Assembly: GCF_031143425.1 (NCBI RefSeq)
Contig: NC_090437.1
Span: 1,180,950,863 to 1,181,014,862, forward strand
Source: Pleurodeles waltl
Lineage: Eukaryota > Chordata > Amphibia > Caudata > Salamandridae
Direction of reading: 5' to 3'
DNA length: 64,000 nucleotides
In this document: positions 44,800 to 56,632 of the stretch, piece by piece
Layout of the letters: each line of letters begins with the position of its first letter
Position numbering within the stretch: the first letter of the stretch is position 1
The notes under the pieces: generated by a model
Told to the model about the DNA's origin: nothing
Databases searched by the model: none
What the model saw: only the letters and a program-made list of their open reading frames with translations
Translations under genes and position numbers: made by a program

Positions 44800-45935
44800 G
44801 CCCCCATTTGGCCCAGGTCCCGGGAACATTACAAATTTTGTGTGGGGGGTTGGGGGGCTCCTGGCCCCCCACAGTCCTAGGAACCACCACCTCCCCAAGG
44901 CTTTTGTTTTAAAAAATGGAGGGGCACGGCCCCCGCTGCCCTGGGTACCGCCGCCTCCCCAGGGCTTTCATTGCTATATATATGCAGGGGGGGCAGGGCC
45001 CCTATGCTGCCCTGGGGAGGGCTTTCATTTTTATAGATGTGGGGGCACTGCAACCCCCCCCCCCACTGCCCTGGGGACCATCACTTCCCCAAGGCTTTCA
45101 CCAATAAAAATGTGGGGGCCAATGGCCTCCCCCGCTGCCCTGGGGACTGCCACCTCCTCAGGACTTCTATTTGTATATATGCAGGTCGCGTGCCTTCCCC
45201 AAGGCCCCGGGAACCACCACCCCCTGGGGGTGAAATGGAATGATTTGCGAGGGACACATGACCCCCCTTTCCTCCTCCCCCCGCTGCCCTGGGGATCACC
45301 ACCTTCCCGGGGCAAATATTTAAAAAAAGAAAGGGTGTCCCTTTGGGACCTTGTTGGAGGTGGGCCGAGCAGTGCACCTAGTGGAGCAACTGAGGGCCCT
45401 GGGGACTGCCACCCTGAGGGCCGGCTCCTCAGTGCCCTTGGGTGCCCACACCTGGGTCAAAGCTGTTTGCTGTGGCTTGGCTGCAGCTCTACAGCCGAAC
45501 CACAACAAACACTTCAGATTTTGAGAGCAGGACCTTTAAGGCAGTCCCAGAAAGTCCACAAAGGGCTAAAAAATAAAAAAATAAAAAAAATAATACATAA
45601 TAAAACCTCATAGCTCAGTGTGAAGGTTGCAGACGTTCACACTGAGCTTTGGGGGTATAGGTCCAGCTGGACTCATTTACATTTTTTTAAATTATTATGC
45701 AAACAAACATTTTTTATTTTAAATTGGAAACAAATAACTCATTCTAAGTATATCAAACATCAAAGACTAAAAAACTCTATCTGTCTCTCTCTCTCGCTCA
45801 CTTTCTTTCACTTTCCCTGTCTCTCTTACAATCAATTCTCTAAATGAGGCACTCATTCAGACGCTCACGCACCCACTCACAGACCAACTCAGACACTTAT
45901 GCACCCATTCACGGACCCACACTCGCACTTGTTTT
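44800..45935. repeat. C-rich complex repeat block, copy 1
   Basis: It begins GGCCCCCATTTGGCCCAGGTCCCGGG-like. It is followed by about seven degenerate 65-80 bp minisatellite units (44870-45320), each with CCCTGGGGA.C..CACCTCC, and then a TTTGCTGTGGCTTGG segment (about 45466), a CTAAAAAATAAA run, an AGCTCAGTGTGAAGGTTGC segment, and a CACTCA-rich tail. The same order recurs in 45944-47310. The 275-codon open frame at 44786-45613 follows the repeat and has no domain, so I do not call it a gene. Confidence 0.75.
45604..45665 (+). repeat. tRNA-like segment 1
   Basis: TAGCTCAGTGTGAAGGT resembles a tRNA/SINE A box, followed by CACACTGAGCTTTGGGGGT and a weak B-box position. Its counterpart at 46921 has the better B box. 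It may be a tRNA-derived SINE head captured in the repeat block. Confidence 0.3.
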
Positions 45936-46589
45936 TAAATAAGCCCCCGGGTGGGCCAGGTCCCGGGGGCAGTGTTTTGTTTTTAATATGGAGACCTCCA
46001 GGTCCACCCACACCTGGGGGATCACCGCCTCAATAGGATGAAATGCTTTTATAATGTGGGAAATGCCTGATGGCCTCCCCCATGCCATGGTGACCACCAC
46101 CTCCTGGGGAATTACAGATATTGGGTGCGGGACACGTGGGCCCGAGGACCACCACCTCGCTGGGGCAGTTAAGCAATAAGGTGTGGGGGGCCCGTTGGAA
46201 AATAGTAGAATATTTAAAAGGGGTCTGCTTCAGACTCTTGTTAGCCCCAGGGACTAACACCTCCCGGGGCAATACATGTTGGAGGGGGACTGCGTGGCCC
46301 CCTTGAGGAGCTACTGATGGCCCTGGGTACCGCTATCCCCCAGGGCTGGCTCCTGCTATGTCCCGGGGTGGCCATAGCTGTTTGCTGTGGTTTGGCAGAA
46401 GCTTTGACAACTTCATCCAAGTCACAACAAACACTCCTGCAGGTCCCTCTGTCAAAAAGCAGAGTTTTCATCTCTGCTCCCTGCACACAGATATGCGGGC
46501 GGGGAACAGAGATGAAAGCATTGCTCCAGCAACCAGGCAGCCTCTGTTAAAAGCAGCTGCCTGCTTGCCGAAGCAATGGGCCTGTAGGG

Positions 46590-46885
46590 GAGGCCTTGAG
46601 GCTCCACCCGCAGTCCCAGATAGCCCGTAAGGGCATATAACAAAATAAAAACAATAAATATAGTCAGGGACTGCGAGGAGGCATTGAGGCTCCCTCATGG
46701 TCCCAGATAACCCGTTGGGGCATATTACAAAATAAATAAATAAATATATTCAGGGACTGCTGGGAGGCCTTGAGGCTTCCCTGCGGTCCCAATTAGCCTG
46801 TAAGGGCACATTACAAAATAAATAAATAAATATATTCCGGGACTGCGGGAAGGCCTTGAGGCTTCCCTGTGGCCCCAGATAGCCC
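46590..46885. repeat. About 97-bp tandem repeat, three to four units
   Basis: Units share GGGACTGC.GGGAGGC.TTGAGGCT, then TCCC.GATAGCCCGT and a CATATTACAAAATAAATAAA tail. The last unit is shortened and ends in GGGGCTAAACAATAAA. Confidence 0.8.
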
Positions 46886-46920
46886 ATAAGGGGCTAAACA
46901 ATAAATTTGCAACAAAAATT

Positions 46921-46980
46921 AAATAGCTCGCAGACCTTCACACTGAGCATTGAGGGTTCAAATCCAGGTGTGTCCCTGTT
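46921..46980 (+). repeat. tRNA-like segment 2
   Basis: TAGCTCGCAGACCTTCACACT is followed by GAGGGTTCAAATCCAGGT. GGTTCAAATCC is a good Pol III B box and the spacing is roughly that of a tRNA, but no full cloverleaf can be drawn. Probably a tRNA-derived SINE fragment within block copy 2. Confidence 0.4.
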
Positions 46981-47310
46981 CTTTTCCATCATTTCTTTAA
47001 TTTATCTTTATTCAAATGTTTAAGGCTCATACTGAAAGGTGATCTTACTCTTTTTAATTGACATATACATTTTCATTTTGAATTTGAGCAGAAATATCTC
47101 ATTCTAAATATATCATCCATCAAAGTCTAAAAAACTCACTGTCTCCCGCTCTTTCTCTATCTCTCTCTCTCTATTCCAATCTCTTTCTCTCACTCACATG
47201 CCCACTCAGACCCTTACCCAGCTACTCACAAAACCCCTCAGACACTCATGTACCCACTCACAGTCCCACTCAGACCCTCGCGCGCCCACTCACAGCCCCA
47301 CTCAGACCCC

Positions 47311-47754
47311 ACAAATTATTGGCACTCATGACATCTTGGACAACATAATTGATAATATCAATGTAATATTTGCAATAACTTTTTTGGCAAAAACACTGTG
47401 CAAGGTGTTGAGCATGAGTTATAGTTACTTGAGATAACTCTAACTAAATCTCGTCTCGATATGTTTAAAATGTGAGCCTAACTATAACATCCCTGTAACA
47501 TTTGTTTTTTTTAGTGAATATTTTATATATAGACAGGTTTTGCAGAAAGCGTGAGTGAGGTATATGAGAGAGGAGTTTGAAGGGTAGAAGTGTGGTGAGC
47601 GATAATCATCTAAATGTTTTGAAAATTCACAAAGTCAGGACTATGTTGGTCTTGACAAACATCTTCTATGCATTTATTATTATCCCTAGAGAGATCAAAT
47701 CAGATTAAAAAAAATTCAGAACATATAGTAGCCATTAAAAGGAATCATTCAATT
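47311..47754. other. Intergenic DNA, no gene seen
   Basis: AT-rich spacer without supported features. Confidence 0.4.
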
Positions 47755-47930
47755 TCCACTAAGCAGACAACATCTATGAGTGTCAGAAAATCCAAGAATG
47801 GGTATGTCTATGACTACTAGTACTTATGTATATCATTCCACTAAGCAGACAACATCTATGAGCGTCAGAAAATCCAAGAATGGGCAGGTCTATGACTACT
47901 CGTACTTACGTACATCATCCACCAAGCATG
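47755..47930. repeat. 82-bp tandem repeat, about 2.2 units
   Basis: TCCACTAAGCAGACAACATC recurs at 47755 and 47837, with a partial third unit at 47918. The first two units are over 90% alike. Confidence 0.9.
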
Positions 47931-48041
47931 TGTACATCAGCCATTCACCTGCCAAAGCCGCCACTGGTAGCTTTTAACCATATCAGTTCATGTTAGGAGA
48001 GCTGCTAATGAGACCAGCTAACTTCAGGGATTCTTTATTCT

Positions 48042-48290
48042 CTCAGACTTATGAATGCCTAATCCTTTGGAAGGTGCAAAAGCAATTTGAACTTTTAATA
48101 ATCATGGTTTTATTAATTATAGGCTGGTTGAATTAACCACTCTTTAGCTATGTACAAAGGAGGCAATTCTTCTTCCCTCAGACTTATGAATGCTTTGTCC
48201 TTTTGAAGGTCCCAAAGTGATTTGAACTCTTAATAATCATGGTTTTATCAATTACGGGCTGGTTGAACTAACCACTTCTTTATTATGTGC
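48042..48290. repeat. 135-bp tandem duplication
   Basis: CTCAGACTTATGAATGC at 48042 recurs at 48177, and both units contain TAATAATCATGGTTTTAT and GGCTGGTTGAA.TAACCAC. The copies are about 80-85% identical by eye. Confidence 0.9.
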
Positions 48291-48478
48291 TAGTGTCATG
48301 TACAATTTTACACATGTAATGATTTTAATTAATCAAACATGTATTATTAATAAAAGTATCTGACTACTCGTACTAGAATATCCAACTACTTTGTAAATTG
48401 GATTACTACCCTTATGATGCCATCTTCTTTCTATGAATGAGCCTTTTTTAACAAACTCCAACTTCATCTCCTTTCATA

Positions 48479-48850
48479 GGGCCTCATTACAAGTCTGGAA
48501 GTCTTAGGAAAGCCAGACTTGTGTTGACAGTCGGACTGCCAAATTATGACCAGGGTGGCGGAAGTCATTGTAGTGGTGAGCCCCAGCAGTGCTGAGTTCA
48601 ACGTCTCCATGCTTCACTCCTGCAAATGCAGACTCATGCAGAACAGAGACACTGCTGGTGGTGGGAGGAATCGTTGAACTCCAAACACCGAGCCTGAACT
48701 CCAGTGTGTGGTGTTCAGTGTTTGGCATGTCCTGGTTCCCTGCAGCAGGAGGATTACGGGGGGTCATTGGTGTCCTTGACCCCTGGCGGCCTGGGTCCTG
48801 GATCTTGACCGCTGGAGGCGGGCAGAGCCGCTGAAATCAGAGCTCAGGTT
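48479..48850. mobile_element. Partial palindromic DNA transposon with GGGCCTCATTACA end
   Basis: The left end GGGCCTCATTACAAGTCTGG resembles the ends of the Harbinger-like elements at 58267 and 61252 and of the GC-rich family. Short palindromes follow (AAGTCTGG../..CCAGACTT). No right end could be placed, so this is a fragment. Confidence 0.5.
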
Positions 48851-48948
48851 GAGCCTGAGCTGAGTCTGCTATGTGGTGTGCGGCATGCCATAGCTTGACT
48901 CTGCTTGCCTCAGAGGACGTGGGAGGCCACAGGAATCCACAGGAACCC

Positions 48949-48966
48949 TATATATATATATATATA
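48949..48966. repeat. TA dinucleotide run
   Basis: About nine TA repeats. Confidence 0.9.
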
Positions 48967-49432
48967 CTGGATTTGGATCCCTGAACTTAAAGTGGCCTAG
49001 GAGACTCGGCCATTGGATTTTGTTCAGCCTCATGTTACCCCCTCTACTCCTCGTATTAGCTGAGCCCCTGTTCCTGACTGGGAGCCCTTTGGAGTTTTTT
49101 GGCTCAAGGACGTTATGAGTCAAGCTGAAATTAAGTGGAGTGATGTGGGGACTGTGAAGTGGGTGGAAGCTTAGGCTGCAGGCAGCCAGAGTTGGGAGGA
49201 GGCGGCTGGTCTTAGGCCAGTGCGGCTTGCACGGGCTGTGCAGTCCTGCGCTGCCCTTGCTCCCATGTTCCCACTTATACCCTTGTACGTTTTAAGCTGC
49301 CATACCCCCTCCACAAGCTGTTCGACGTAGTGTTGTGTCAGTGTCACTGAACAAGACACTGGGAAGTTACATCAACTGTTCCTATAGTGTATTGGTTATC
49401 CTAAAGGGAGTGGCCTAAGAACCGAACCCGCC
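48967..49432. other. Possible 5' UTR of the LINE that follows
   Basis: No gene. It leads directly to the first ATG of the LINE ORF1 relic at 49433. Confidence 0.35.
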
Positions 49433-51440
49433 ATGAGGTCTGGAAAAGCAAGGAAAGATCCTGTCAACTCCCAAAAATGCAAGAAGTGCTGTCATGGGGA
49501 CGTAATGCACAGTGCATCAGCTCAGCAGTCATCAGGCCCAGTGAGGGGGTTCAGCCCTCCTCCTTCAGTCACAATGTGGTAGCGACCTCTCTGAGTGTTT
49601 TACATGTCGATGAATGGTTTAATACCCAAATCTTGAACCCCTACATTCCTGTAATTAATTTGCCTCAATCAAGCTAGCTGTAGCCTTGTGAGTCCCCTCT
49701 GTTGGCCTATTTACCAAAAAAAAAACTGCTATAGTGAAGGTGAGCGGTGGAGCCACTCAGCCCAATTTGAGTTTGGACCCCCGTCCGTTGTCTGCTGCCA
49801 CAGAGGCATTAACTAATGCCTGCCGATCTTTGCAAACACATGCACTAGTACATCGGTCTCTATCACCAGTCATTTATTTGGACCATTCTGGCTCAGCAAG
49901 CCCTACAGAGACAAGGGAGGCTCCCATTAAGCTGTTAGTCCCTAAAGACAATCTAATGTTATTTGATGTCACAGGTGGTCGATTCGGTTGTGGTTTTACT
50001 GAAGAATTAGTTGTCTCCAATAGTACTTTCAAATGACCACTTCTTTGTTGCCATGGATTGGGTTGCCTCCCCTGCAGCTCCTTCTTGGGAGAATATGCAG
50101 TGTTCGATCAGGCAAGATTGCCAGCAGGACCATAGTATGGCTTATTTGACTAGCCCCCCGTCGCACACTAGACTCGCAGTCCAACTGGCAGTATTCTTCC
50201 TATGCTTCCTATGAGATCTCTCAGCTGGGCATGTAATGGCAGCTCTCAAATAGAGTTTAATGATAGTGAGCTCAATGATCTATCGTTCCTGGATCTATCT
50301 TGCCTGTAAACTGAACCCATGGAAGGCGCTGATATCCAACTTAATGCTGTGCCTAACTCTGTGCCCACATCTAGTGGCCCCATTTGGTCTCAATTTCTCC
50401 AAACTTTGCAATCTACTGTCTTGACCCTGAACTATCACTCTGATAACCTAGATGTGCAAGTCGAGTTGTTGAATACATTAGCCACTTATGTAGCAGGGAT
50501 TGATCTTAAATTAGAAATTATCAGACCGTAAATGAGAGCCAACTTCTGATTGCAGAAAGTTTATTGTCTCTCTCTGCCTTTTTTATCTCAATCTTAGCTG
50601 AATTTAAGAAGTTTTCATCCTGCTTCGTGCCCTCAGTCACCCCACTGAATCTGAAGCTTCATTAAGATGCGGCATAACACTGGATGATTATTTTCATTCA
50701 GGAAGGAGTTAATTGAACACCACTTCGAGTTGTCTTGTTGATACTAGGGTCCCTGAGCAATGCACCCCGGCCAGTTTAATTAATCTGAAGACTTCTTCAC
50801 CTGGAGTGTAAACCATGGATGTAGTCTTCTCCTCTCATCCTAACTCTGTGCCCCAAGTTGATTCCTTAAAATGACCCCCACTAGGGTGCGACTTGGGAGC
50901 CCAGTATCCATTAAACAAGAGGGAAAAAAGGCTTTGCAAACAATGGAGCAAAAGGTGGAGCCCACCATCCTTCGAGACTTCAAATAAAGACAATCAATCC
51001 ACCCAACATGACTCGTGACAGTGCCAGAGGTGACTAACTTGATCCCGTTGTCTAATTCTTCCACGAATAACCAGGATGGCCTCTTGCTACCTAATGAGCC
51101 TGATCCTCTGATCAGTGTTGCTACCAGAGGAGACAGAACTCATCTTAGAGAATCGCCTGGTCAGGCCAAGAAAGATAAAGCCGACTGTCTTGCTGTTCCT
51201 ACTGTAACAAGCTCAGGGGGACATGGCTCCATGGGCTTCACTGTTACATTACCAAACCCTTTAGTATCCCACGATTTTGCCATCTGTAATGTCGTGGATT
51301 TGAGAGCTCCCTCCCCCCTGGGATGCCTTCCAAGAGTCAAGGAAGCCAGTCCCCCCACCATTACCTTGACATCAGGACCCTTTTACTGAGGTCGCAATGA
51401 CGGGGCCAGAGACTCTCTAAGGCTCTTCCAGCTTGACGAT
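49433..51440 (+). pseudogene. LINE ORF1 relic
   Basis: ATG at 49433 in a good context (CCGCCATGAGG) starts a basic, Cys-containing N-terminus (lysine-rich, CKKCC) that stops after about 50 codons. Further broken frames follow on the same strand, for example 50319-50531 (71 codons including ATG and stop) with a leucine-rich helical look and 51015-51389. Position upstream of the ORF2 relic supports an ORF1 assignment. No domain can be named. Confidence 0.45.
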
Positions 51441-51989
51441 CTAGCCCCATCAAAGGCTGCCATTACGCACTTCACGGACTCCATTCAACTGTACAACTAC
51501 TAAACTACTCTTTATACTGAAATATTGCTCAAGCGGTGCCCATGATATTCCAAATAGAGGGAATATATTAAAACTCTTTAAAGCCATCACAGAGCTGAGT
51601 GACATCAGATCTAGTGACATAGTTTCTATCGAATTTCTCATCAAAAGGGCTTATGGTCACGGGAATCTATCCTGGTCTCACTGAATTCTGCTACTTTAGG
51701 GCAGTCAATTCTTGCTAGAAAAGACACTTTCCACTCCTGGGGCATCACGATTATCCCACATAAGATCTCTGGTTATCTTGCGTTTCCATCTCATCCTTCT
51801 AGTTTAAATCCTTTCTGTGTACTGAAGCCATTTTCAATTTTGAAAGGTGCTCAAGGCTGCACCCGTACCTTTACCAGCACTGGAAGGATTAGTGCTGGTA
51901 ACCAACTGGGGGCCAACTGGGACTGGTTGCCATCCACTTTTCTACATGGGCGACCCGAATGATCACCGCAGGAGGTGCCCTTTTTGCTA

Positions 51990-54900
51990 ATGTCTGATCG
52001 TTTGTCTTTGTGCTCTTGGAATATTAATAGGGTTGTTCATAAGTTTGAGTCGGCCGACAGTGTCCTTTTTAATTGTTACAATATAATTACTTTATAGGAA
52101 ACATGGGTTGAGGTCAGTTGCCTACTGTTTGGGTTTCTGGCAGTCTGGAAATCTGCCTGCAGAGATAAGAAAAGCGGACATGCGAGGGAGGGTTATCCGT
52201 TCATGTTGCTGTTAAATTAAAAGGTGATATTACGCCATTGGTTTGGGATGAGAATTGGGTCCAGGGGATTAAGATCTGCAATTGGAGTGAGCAGCAAACC
52301 CTCCATGTGATCAATGTTTATATTGCTCCAGGTACCAAGGAAAAAAAAGGGAAGCTATCCCGTCTAATACAATAGGTGACTTAGCTGGGAATCCTCCACA
52401 TGCTGATTATCTGGTAACTGGGGACTTTAATACAAACTTGTTCCAGGACAACTCCGAAGCACTTGAAGGTCCCGAACTTTGTATCCACCAGTTAGTCCCT
52501 AATCAGTTGAGACCCTGGGGTTTTCCTTATAGTGCTTTGGGGGAGTATGTGGTAATGCATTTCAACAGCATGAGCTTCAAAGTTTTGAATGGTCGTCTAC
52601 AACAAGAGGTCCATTCATGTTGGACGAGATCTAATTTGGCAAACTTACTTATAATTTGATTATACTATATGTAACATAGAATTGCTCCCCTCTATCGAAA
52701 AGTTCTCAATTTCTTCCCGGTGTGTGAGTGATTATCGCCCCCAGACTGTAATTATATAATCTAGGGTGAATAATCATGCTGAGGTCTGGCCGGTGGGAGG
52801 CGGTGTATGCCTTGAGTCCTTAATACGCCTCAAGTGGAGGCCTTCCTCTACCAGCACAGTAATGGCTGTGTGGGCTAACTTCTTTGAGTCCGATGTGGCT
52901 AGCTGTAAGTCCCCAGTTAAGCTTTGGGCCAAATTTCTTGTTTTCCTATGGTCAAGGTGTTATCATCCTGTACGCACTGCCATTTTTTCATCATATCTTG
53001 TTATTTGAAGGAAAACCCAGAAGCTAAAGAAAGTTTGTAATAAGGCTGCTAGGGCAATTAGGACAAGCCCCGACTCTAGGGTATTACTCAATAAGTTTAA
53101 GGATTTTCAAAAAGGCTATAGGAAGGCTGTTTATGAAGAAAATCAGGGAGGTGCCTTGTTTTGGGTGAAACTTATGAGTGCCAGTAAGGACTCGAACTCA
53201 AGAAAGTTTTGGTCTCTTATCAATAGTCTAACAAAGATCCATTGGTGGCATGCCTCTTCCAATATTTCGGAAGGACATTGGACTGCTTTTTGACTAAATA
53301 TTTTCCAACAAATGTGTGTGCTGAAATCAGCCGGGTATAGGGTTCATCTTTCTAGAGTAGTCTTGGCTAATTTGTAGCCTCATTTTGTAGCGTATATGTT
53401 CCCCCCTTCCCCAGGAGCTATAGTCTTCTCCCTGCAACGGCTCCAGTTCATTATTTGTAAGGCAGAATGGGACGGCGCTCCGGGCCCCAATGGTCTTCTG
53501 CAGATGCCGTTTAAACAGGACATTCCCTTTTGGGCAGCTCACCTTGCAAATCTTTTTGATTATTGTGTTTGGTCATCAAGGATTCCAGAGTCCTGGAGTG
53601 GTGCTATAGTTCACCCAATACACAAAAGTAGTTCATGGTGTGATCCAGCCAAATTTAGGCTGATTGCTCTCCTTGACAATGAGGTTTTATGCTAGTCATC
53701 TGCAGGAAGACCTTCGATCTTGGGCTGAGTCGAATTTCGCAAACAGGTTTTTCTGCTGCATCAGGTACATCCAGAAACTTATTAGCCCTGTCTATTCTGA
53801 TGTATAAGAGAAATTTATCAGGCTCTGTGTTGCATTTCTGCTTTGTTGATTTTAAAGCAGACTTTGATCAGGTTGCAAGGAGCTCACTGTAGGTTAAATT
53901 ACGTAACTGTGGAATTTCATGTGTGCTCCTGGGAGCCATTATAGAATTACATACAGACACCGGGGTTCGTATTAAATTAGGGGATGGTCGCTTCACTTCT
54001 AGGAAAATTCCCACTTTTCGCTCTGTGAAGCAGGGCTGCGTCCTTGCTCCCCTGCTTTTTAATCTATTTATTGCAGACCTGTCTGCTGCTCTTGACACCC
54101 TCAATGCTCACCCATCTAAGATCGGTGGACTTCGGCTTAGCCATTTGCTCTATGCTGATGATCTGGCAATGTTTAGCTATACCAGGGTTGGCCTTCAACA
54201 GTTGCTCAACGAATCTGCACTTTATACAGCTGTGAACAATTTGGAAGTAAATTTGCTCTACATTTGCAAAATTTCCTTTGGTAGGAAAAAGCAGTTGGGA
54301 ATTAGCTGGTTCTATAAGAGCAACACACTTATTTCGGATGTGTCTCATAAATATCTAGGTGTGCACCTTGATACACGGGGCAGCTTTGTCAGGCACAGGA
54401 AGGAGATCGAAGTTAAAGCTGTAGCTCTGCAGTTGGCCTTCTCTAAATTAGTCAGTACTGAAAATTATTCCCTCACTGTCCTATGGTCAGGAAGTGATGT
54501 TGAACAATGGTTCTTGTCAGCTAAACAGGTTGGTTACTAAGATTTGCAAGAGGGAATTTTCATTTACCTCAATCTGCATCTTCCGCACAGGTGCGGTTGT
54601 AATTTGGTCTGATAGACCAGCAGGCAGAAGATGCAGGTGCCTACAAGTCAGTCCTGTGGCTTGAAATTACTGCGACTGAGGTAAAAGGGTCCTTCTACTG
54701 CCTTTTGACCGATTACTGATGGCTACTAAGTATTGACGATCTCTGGGCCAATAACCCTTCTCTTCTTCTTTTAAATTGGGTATCAAAAAGAGTATTCAGC
54801 TGTGGTCTTACCATTCTGATCGAGCTTTTCTCGCTAAACGTAAGCACGCCTGGGTGGTCATCAACTAATTTCAGCCAGGTATTCCAGCCGGATATCTCTA

Positions 54901-55838
54901 TTATTCTTATGGTATCCATTTGAATGAGAGATTTCTGGCCTTAAGGATGGGCGATTGGCATTTTTTGAAGCATTCACCCTCATGGAGGTTAGTCCCTGGG
55001 GATGGTGTTATGCGTAGGGGCTGTGGCAGTGGGGAAGAATCCCTCGAACACGGGGTCTGCTTGTGTCCTTGTCCTCTTCAGGAACGTAGATCCCTGTTGC
55101 AAAATTAGTGGAGTGAAATGGGGGCTTGTTTTTGTTGGCAGGCTGTCATTATATCTTTGGACCCTAGGAATACAGGGGGTCATTCTGACCCCGGCGGGCG
55201 GCGGTTGCCGCCCGCCTGGCGGGAACCGCCATTTGGCCACACCGCGGTCAAAAGACCGCTGGTGCCATTCCAACTTTCCCGCCGGCCCAGCGGGAAAGGG
55301 GCCTGCAACACTGAAGCCGGCTCCGAATGGAGCCGGCGGTGTTGCAGGTGTGCGACGGGTGCAGTTGCACCCATCGCGCTTTTCACTGTCTGCTAGGCAG
55401 ACAGTGAAAAGCAGGCTGGGGCCCTGTTAGGGGACCCCTGCACTGCCAATGCCAGTGGCATGGGCAGTGCAGGGGCCCCCAGGGGCCCCAGGACACCCGT
55501 TCCCGCCAGCCTCTTCCTGGGGGTGAAAACCGCCAGAAACAGGCTGGCGGGAAGGGGGTCAGAATCCCCAAGCTAGCGCTGCCCTGGAGGATTCTCCCAG
55601 CCGGGGGAAAACCGGCAGGAAACCGCAGACCCGGCTGGGCGACCACGGCTGTACCGCCGCGGTCGGAATGACGTTTGAAGCACCGCCAGCCTGTTGGCGG
55701 TGCTTCCGTCATTCGCGACCCTGGCAGTCTATGACCGCCAGGGTCGGAATGAGGGCCACAATGTTCAATGTTCTGCTGATTAAATTTATTAGGGTTCTTC
55801 ATGCTAAATTCCTTCAGAGCACTGCAAGCAGGGACTAA
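51990..55838 (+). pseudogene. LINE ORF2 relic: endonuclease, reverse transcriptase, C-terminal zinc finger
   Basis: ATG at 51990 is followed by LSLCSWNIN, the start of an AP-like endonuclease. ETWVE (about 52098), a YIAPG motif (about 52320), VTGDFNTN (about 52413-52437) and SDYRP (about 52728) follow. RT motifs are GAPGPNGL (about 53473), FRLIALLDNEV, FVDFKADFDQV (about 53843), VKQGCVLAPLLFNLF (about 54028-54072) and the YADD active site (about 54152-54163). A C-terminal CGSGEESLEHGVCLC finger is near 55020-55065. Many stops and frameshifts break it. A GC-rich DNA transposon (55175-55757) sits near the C-terminus, and the reading phase across it continues to the stop TAA at 55836-55838. RT signature and finger resemble the antisense LINE at 13.1-15.2 kb, suggesting related clades. 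This copy is much older. Confidence 0.8.
55175..55757 (-). mobile_element. GC-rich palindrome-chain DNA transposon, copy 3 (in LINE ORF2)
   Basis: 583 bp flanked by ACA (55172-55174 and 55758-55760). The left end is GGGGGTCATTCTGACC, and the right end reversed is GGCCCTCATTCCGACC. Module order is opposite to copies 1 and 2: the GAAGCACCGCC/GGCGGTGCTTC hairpin is now near the right end (55677-55710), so it lies in reverse orientation. The TTTTCACTGTCTGC/GCAGACAGTGAAAA hairpin (55379-55411) differs from copy 1 by a paired change in both arms. Confidence 0.85.
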
Positions 55839-56269
55839 TGATGTGTGGAAATCCTTTCTGCTCTTGCTCTGTTGGGTTTTGAATTATTTCGTATAGTTAC
55901 TGAGTTTTAACCTTGCACTTTGATTTTTGATACCAATGCACGTAAGCACTTTAAGGGTCTTGACTATTGTTAGTTTTATGTTTATTATTGATTAGATGGG
56001 CGTTTGGCCTGCCAGTGGGCCTAAAAGTCTACTCAATTAGAATTATTTGCAATGTCATACCTTTTCAATTGGACCCCCTGTAATTGATGTAAAAATAGAT
56101 AAATTATTGAAGTATTCATTATGTATTTTATGCCGGATTTTAACACCATGTTTATTGTTTGATTGGGGCTCTCAATCGTGTACTGTAGCACTTGATCATC
56201 TCTGGTTTTAAATTGTAAGGGATTTCATTATCTGTACAATGAATATTTTTCAACAGTCACAATGCCACC
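55839..56269 (+). other. LINE 3' UTR and flank, no gene seen
   Basis: AT-rich sequence after the ORF2 stop. No poly(A) tail or target duplication was recognised. Confidence 0.4.
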
Positions 56270-56632
56270 ATGCTGAACACGAGTCTAGTTTCTGCCATCC
56301 TTTTCATGGCGTGGACCCTGCCATGAAAAGGCTGGTGGAAAGCCAGTGCTGGGAGCCACAGGGGGCCCCTGCCCAGCACCCTCAGAATGCACACTGTCTG
56401 CTACAGCTGACAGTGCATATTCTGAGAGTACTGGGAGCACCCTCTGTGCGATGGCAATGGCCTCGGCCACTGGGCTGACTGGCAGAAACCTCAGTTTTTG
56501 GAGGTTTCTGCCAATCAGCCCAGTGGAAACCTTGTAATTTACCCAGGGGGAAGACCGCCAGTTCTGTGGCAGTCTCTTCTCCATGGGGCTGGTGGGCTGA
56601 TGGTTGGTCCGCCAACCTCATAATGACGGCCC
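56270..56632. mobile_element. Right part of a palindromic DNA transposon
   Basis: The right end CTCATAATGACGGCCC at 56617-56632 is the inverse of the GGGCC..TCATTA end family. Inside are hairpins such as CCTTTTCATGGC/GCCATGAAAAGG (56299-56330), CAGAATGCACACTGTC with GACAGTGCATATTCTG, and GGCAGAAACCTC/GAGGTTTCTGCC (about 56480-56512). No matching left end was found, so it is probably truncated. Confidence 0.6.

Larger units (their letters stand above)
45944..47310. repeat. C-rich complex repeat block, copy 2
   Basis: Second, diverged copy of the 44.8-45.9 kb block: CCCGGGTGGGCCAGGTCCCG at the left, C-rich minisatellite units, TTTGCTGTGGTTTGG (about 46380), a segment of about 97-bp repeats (46590-46880), the tRNA-like segment (46921), and a CACTCA/CAGACCC minisatellite (about 47190-47310). 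Confidence 0.7.

Noticed and set aside
44786..45613. 275-codon plus-strand open frame
   Set aside because: It follows a C-rich minisatellite and reads as Pro/Gly repeats without a domain. Equivalent frames open on the other strand.
47755..47930. Regularly spaced repeats that might suggest a CRISPR-like array
   Set aside because: Units are 82 bp with near-identical full length and no distinct spacers. This is an ordinary tandem repeat in a eukaryotic context.
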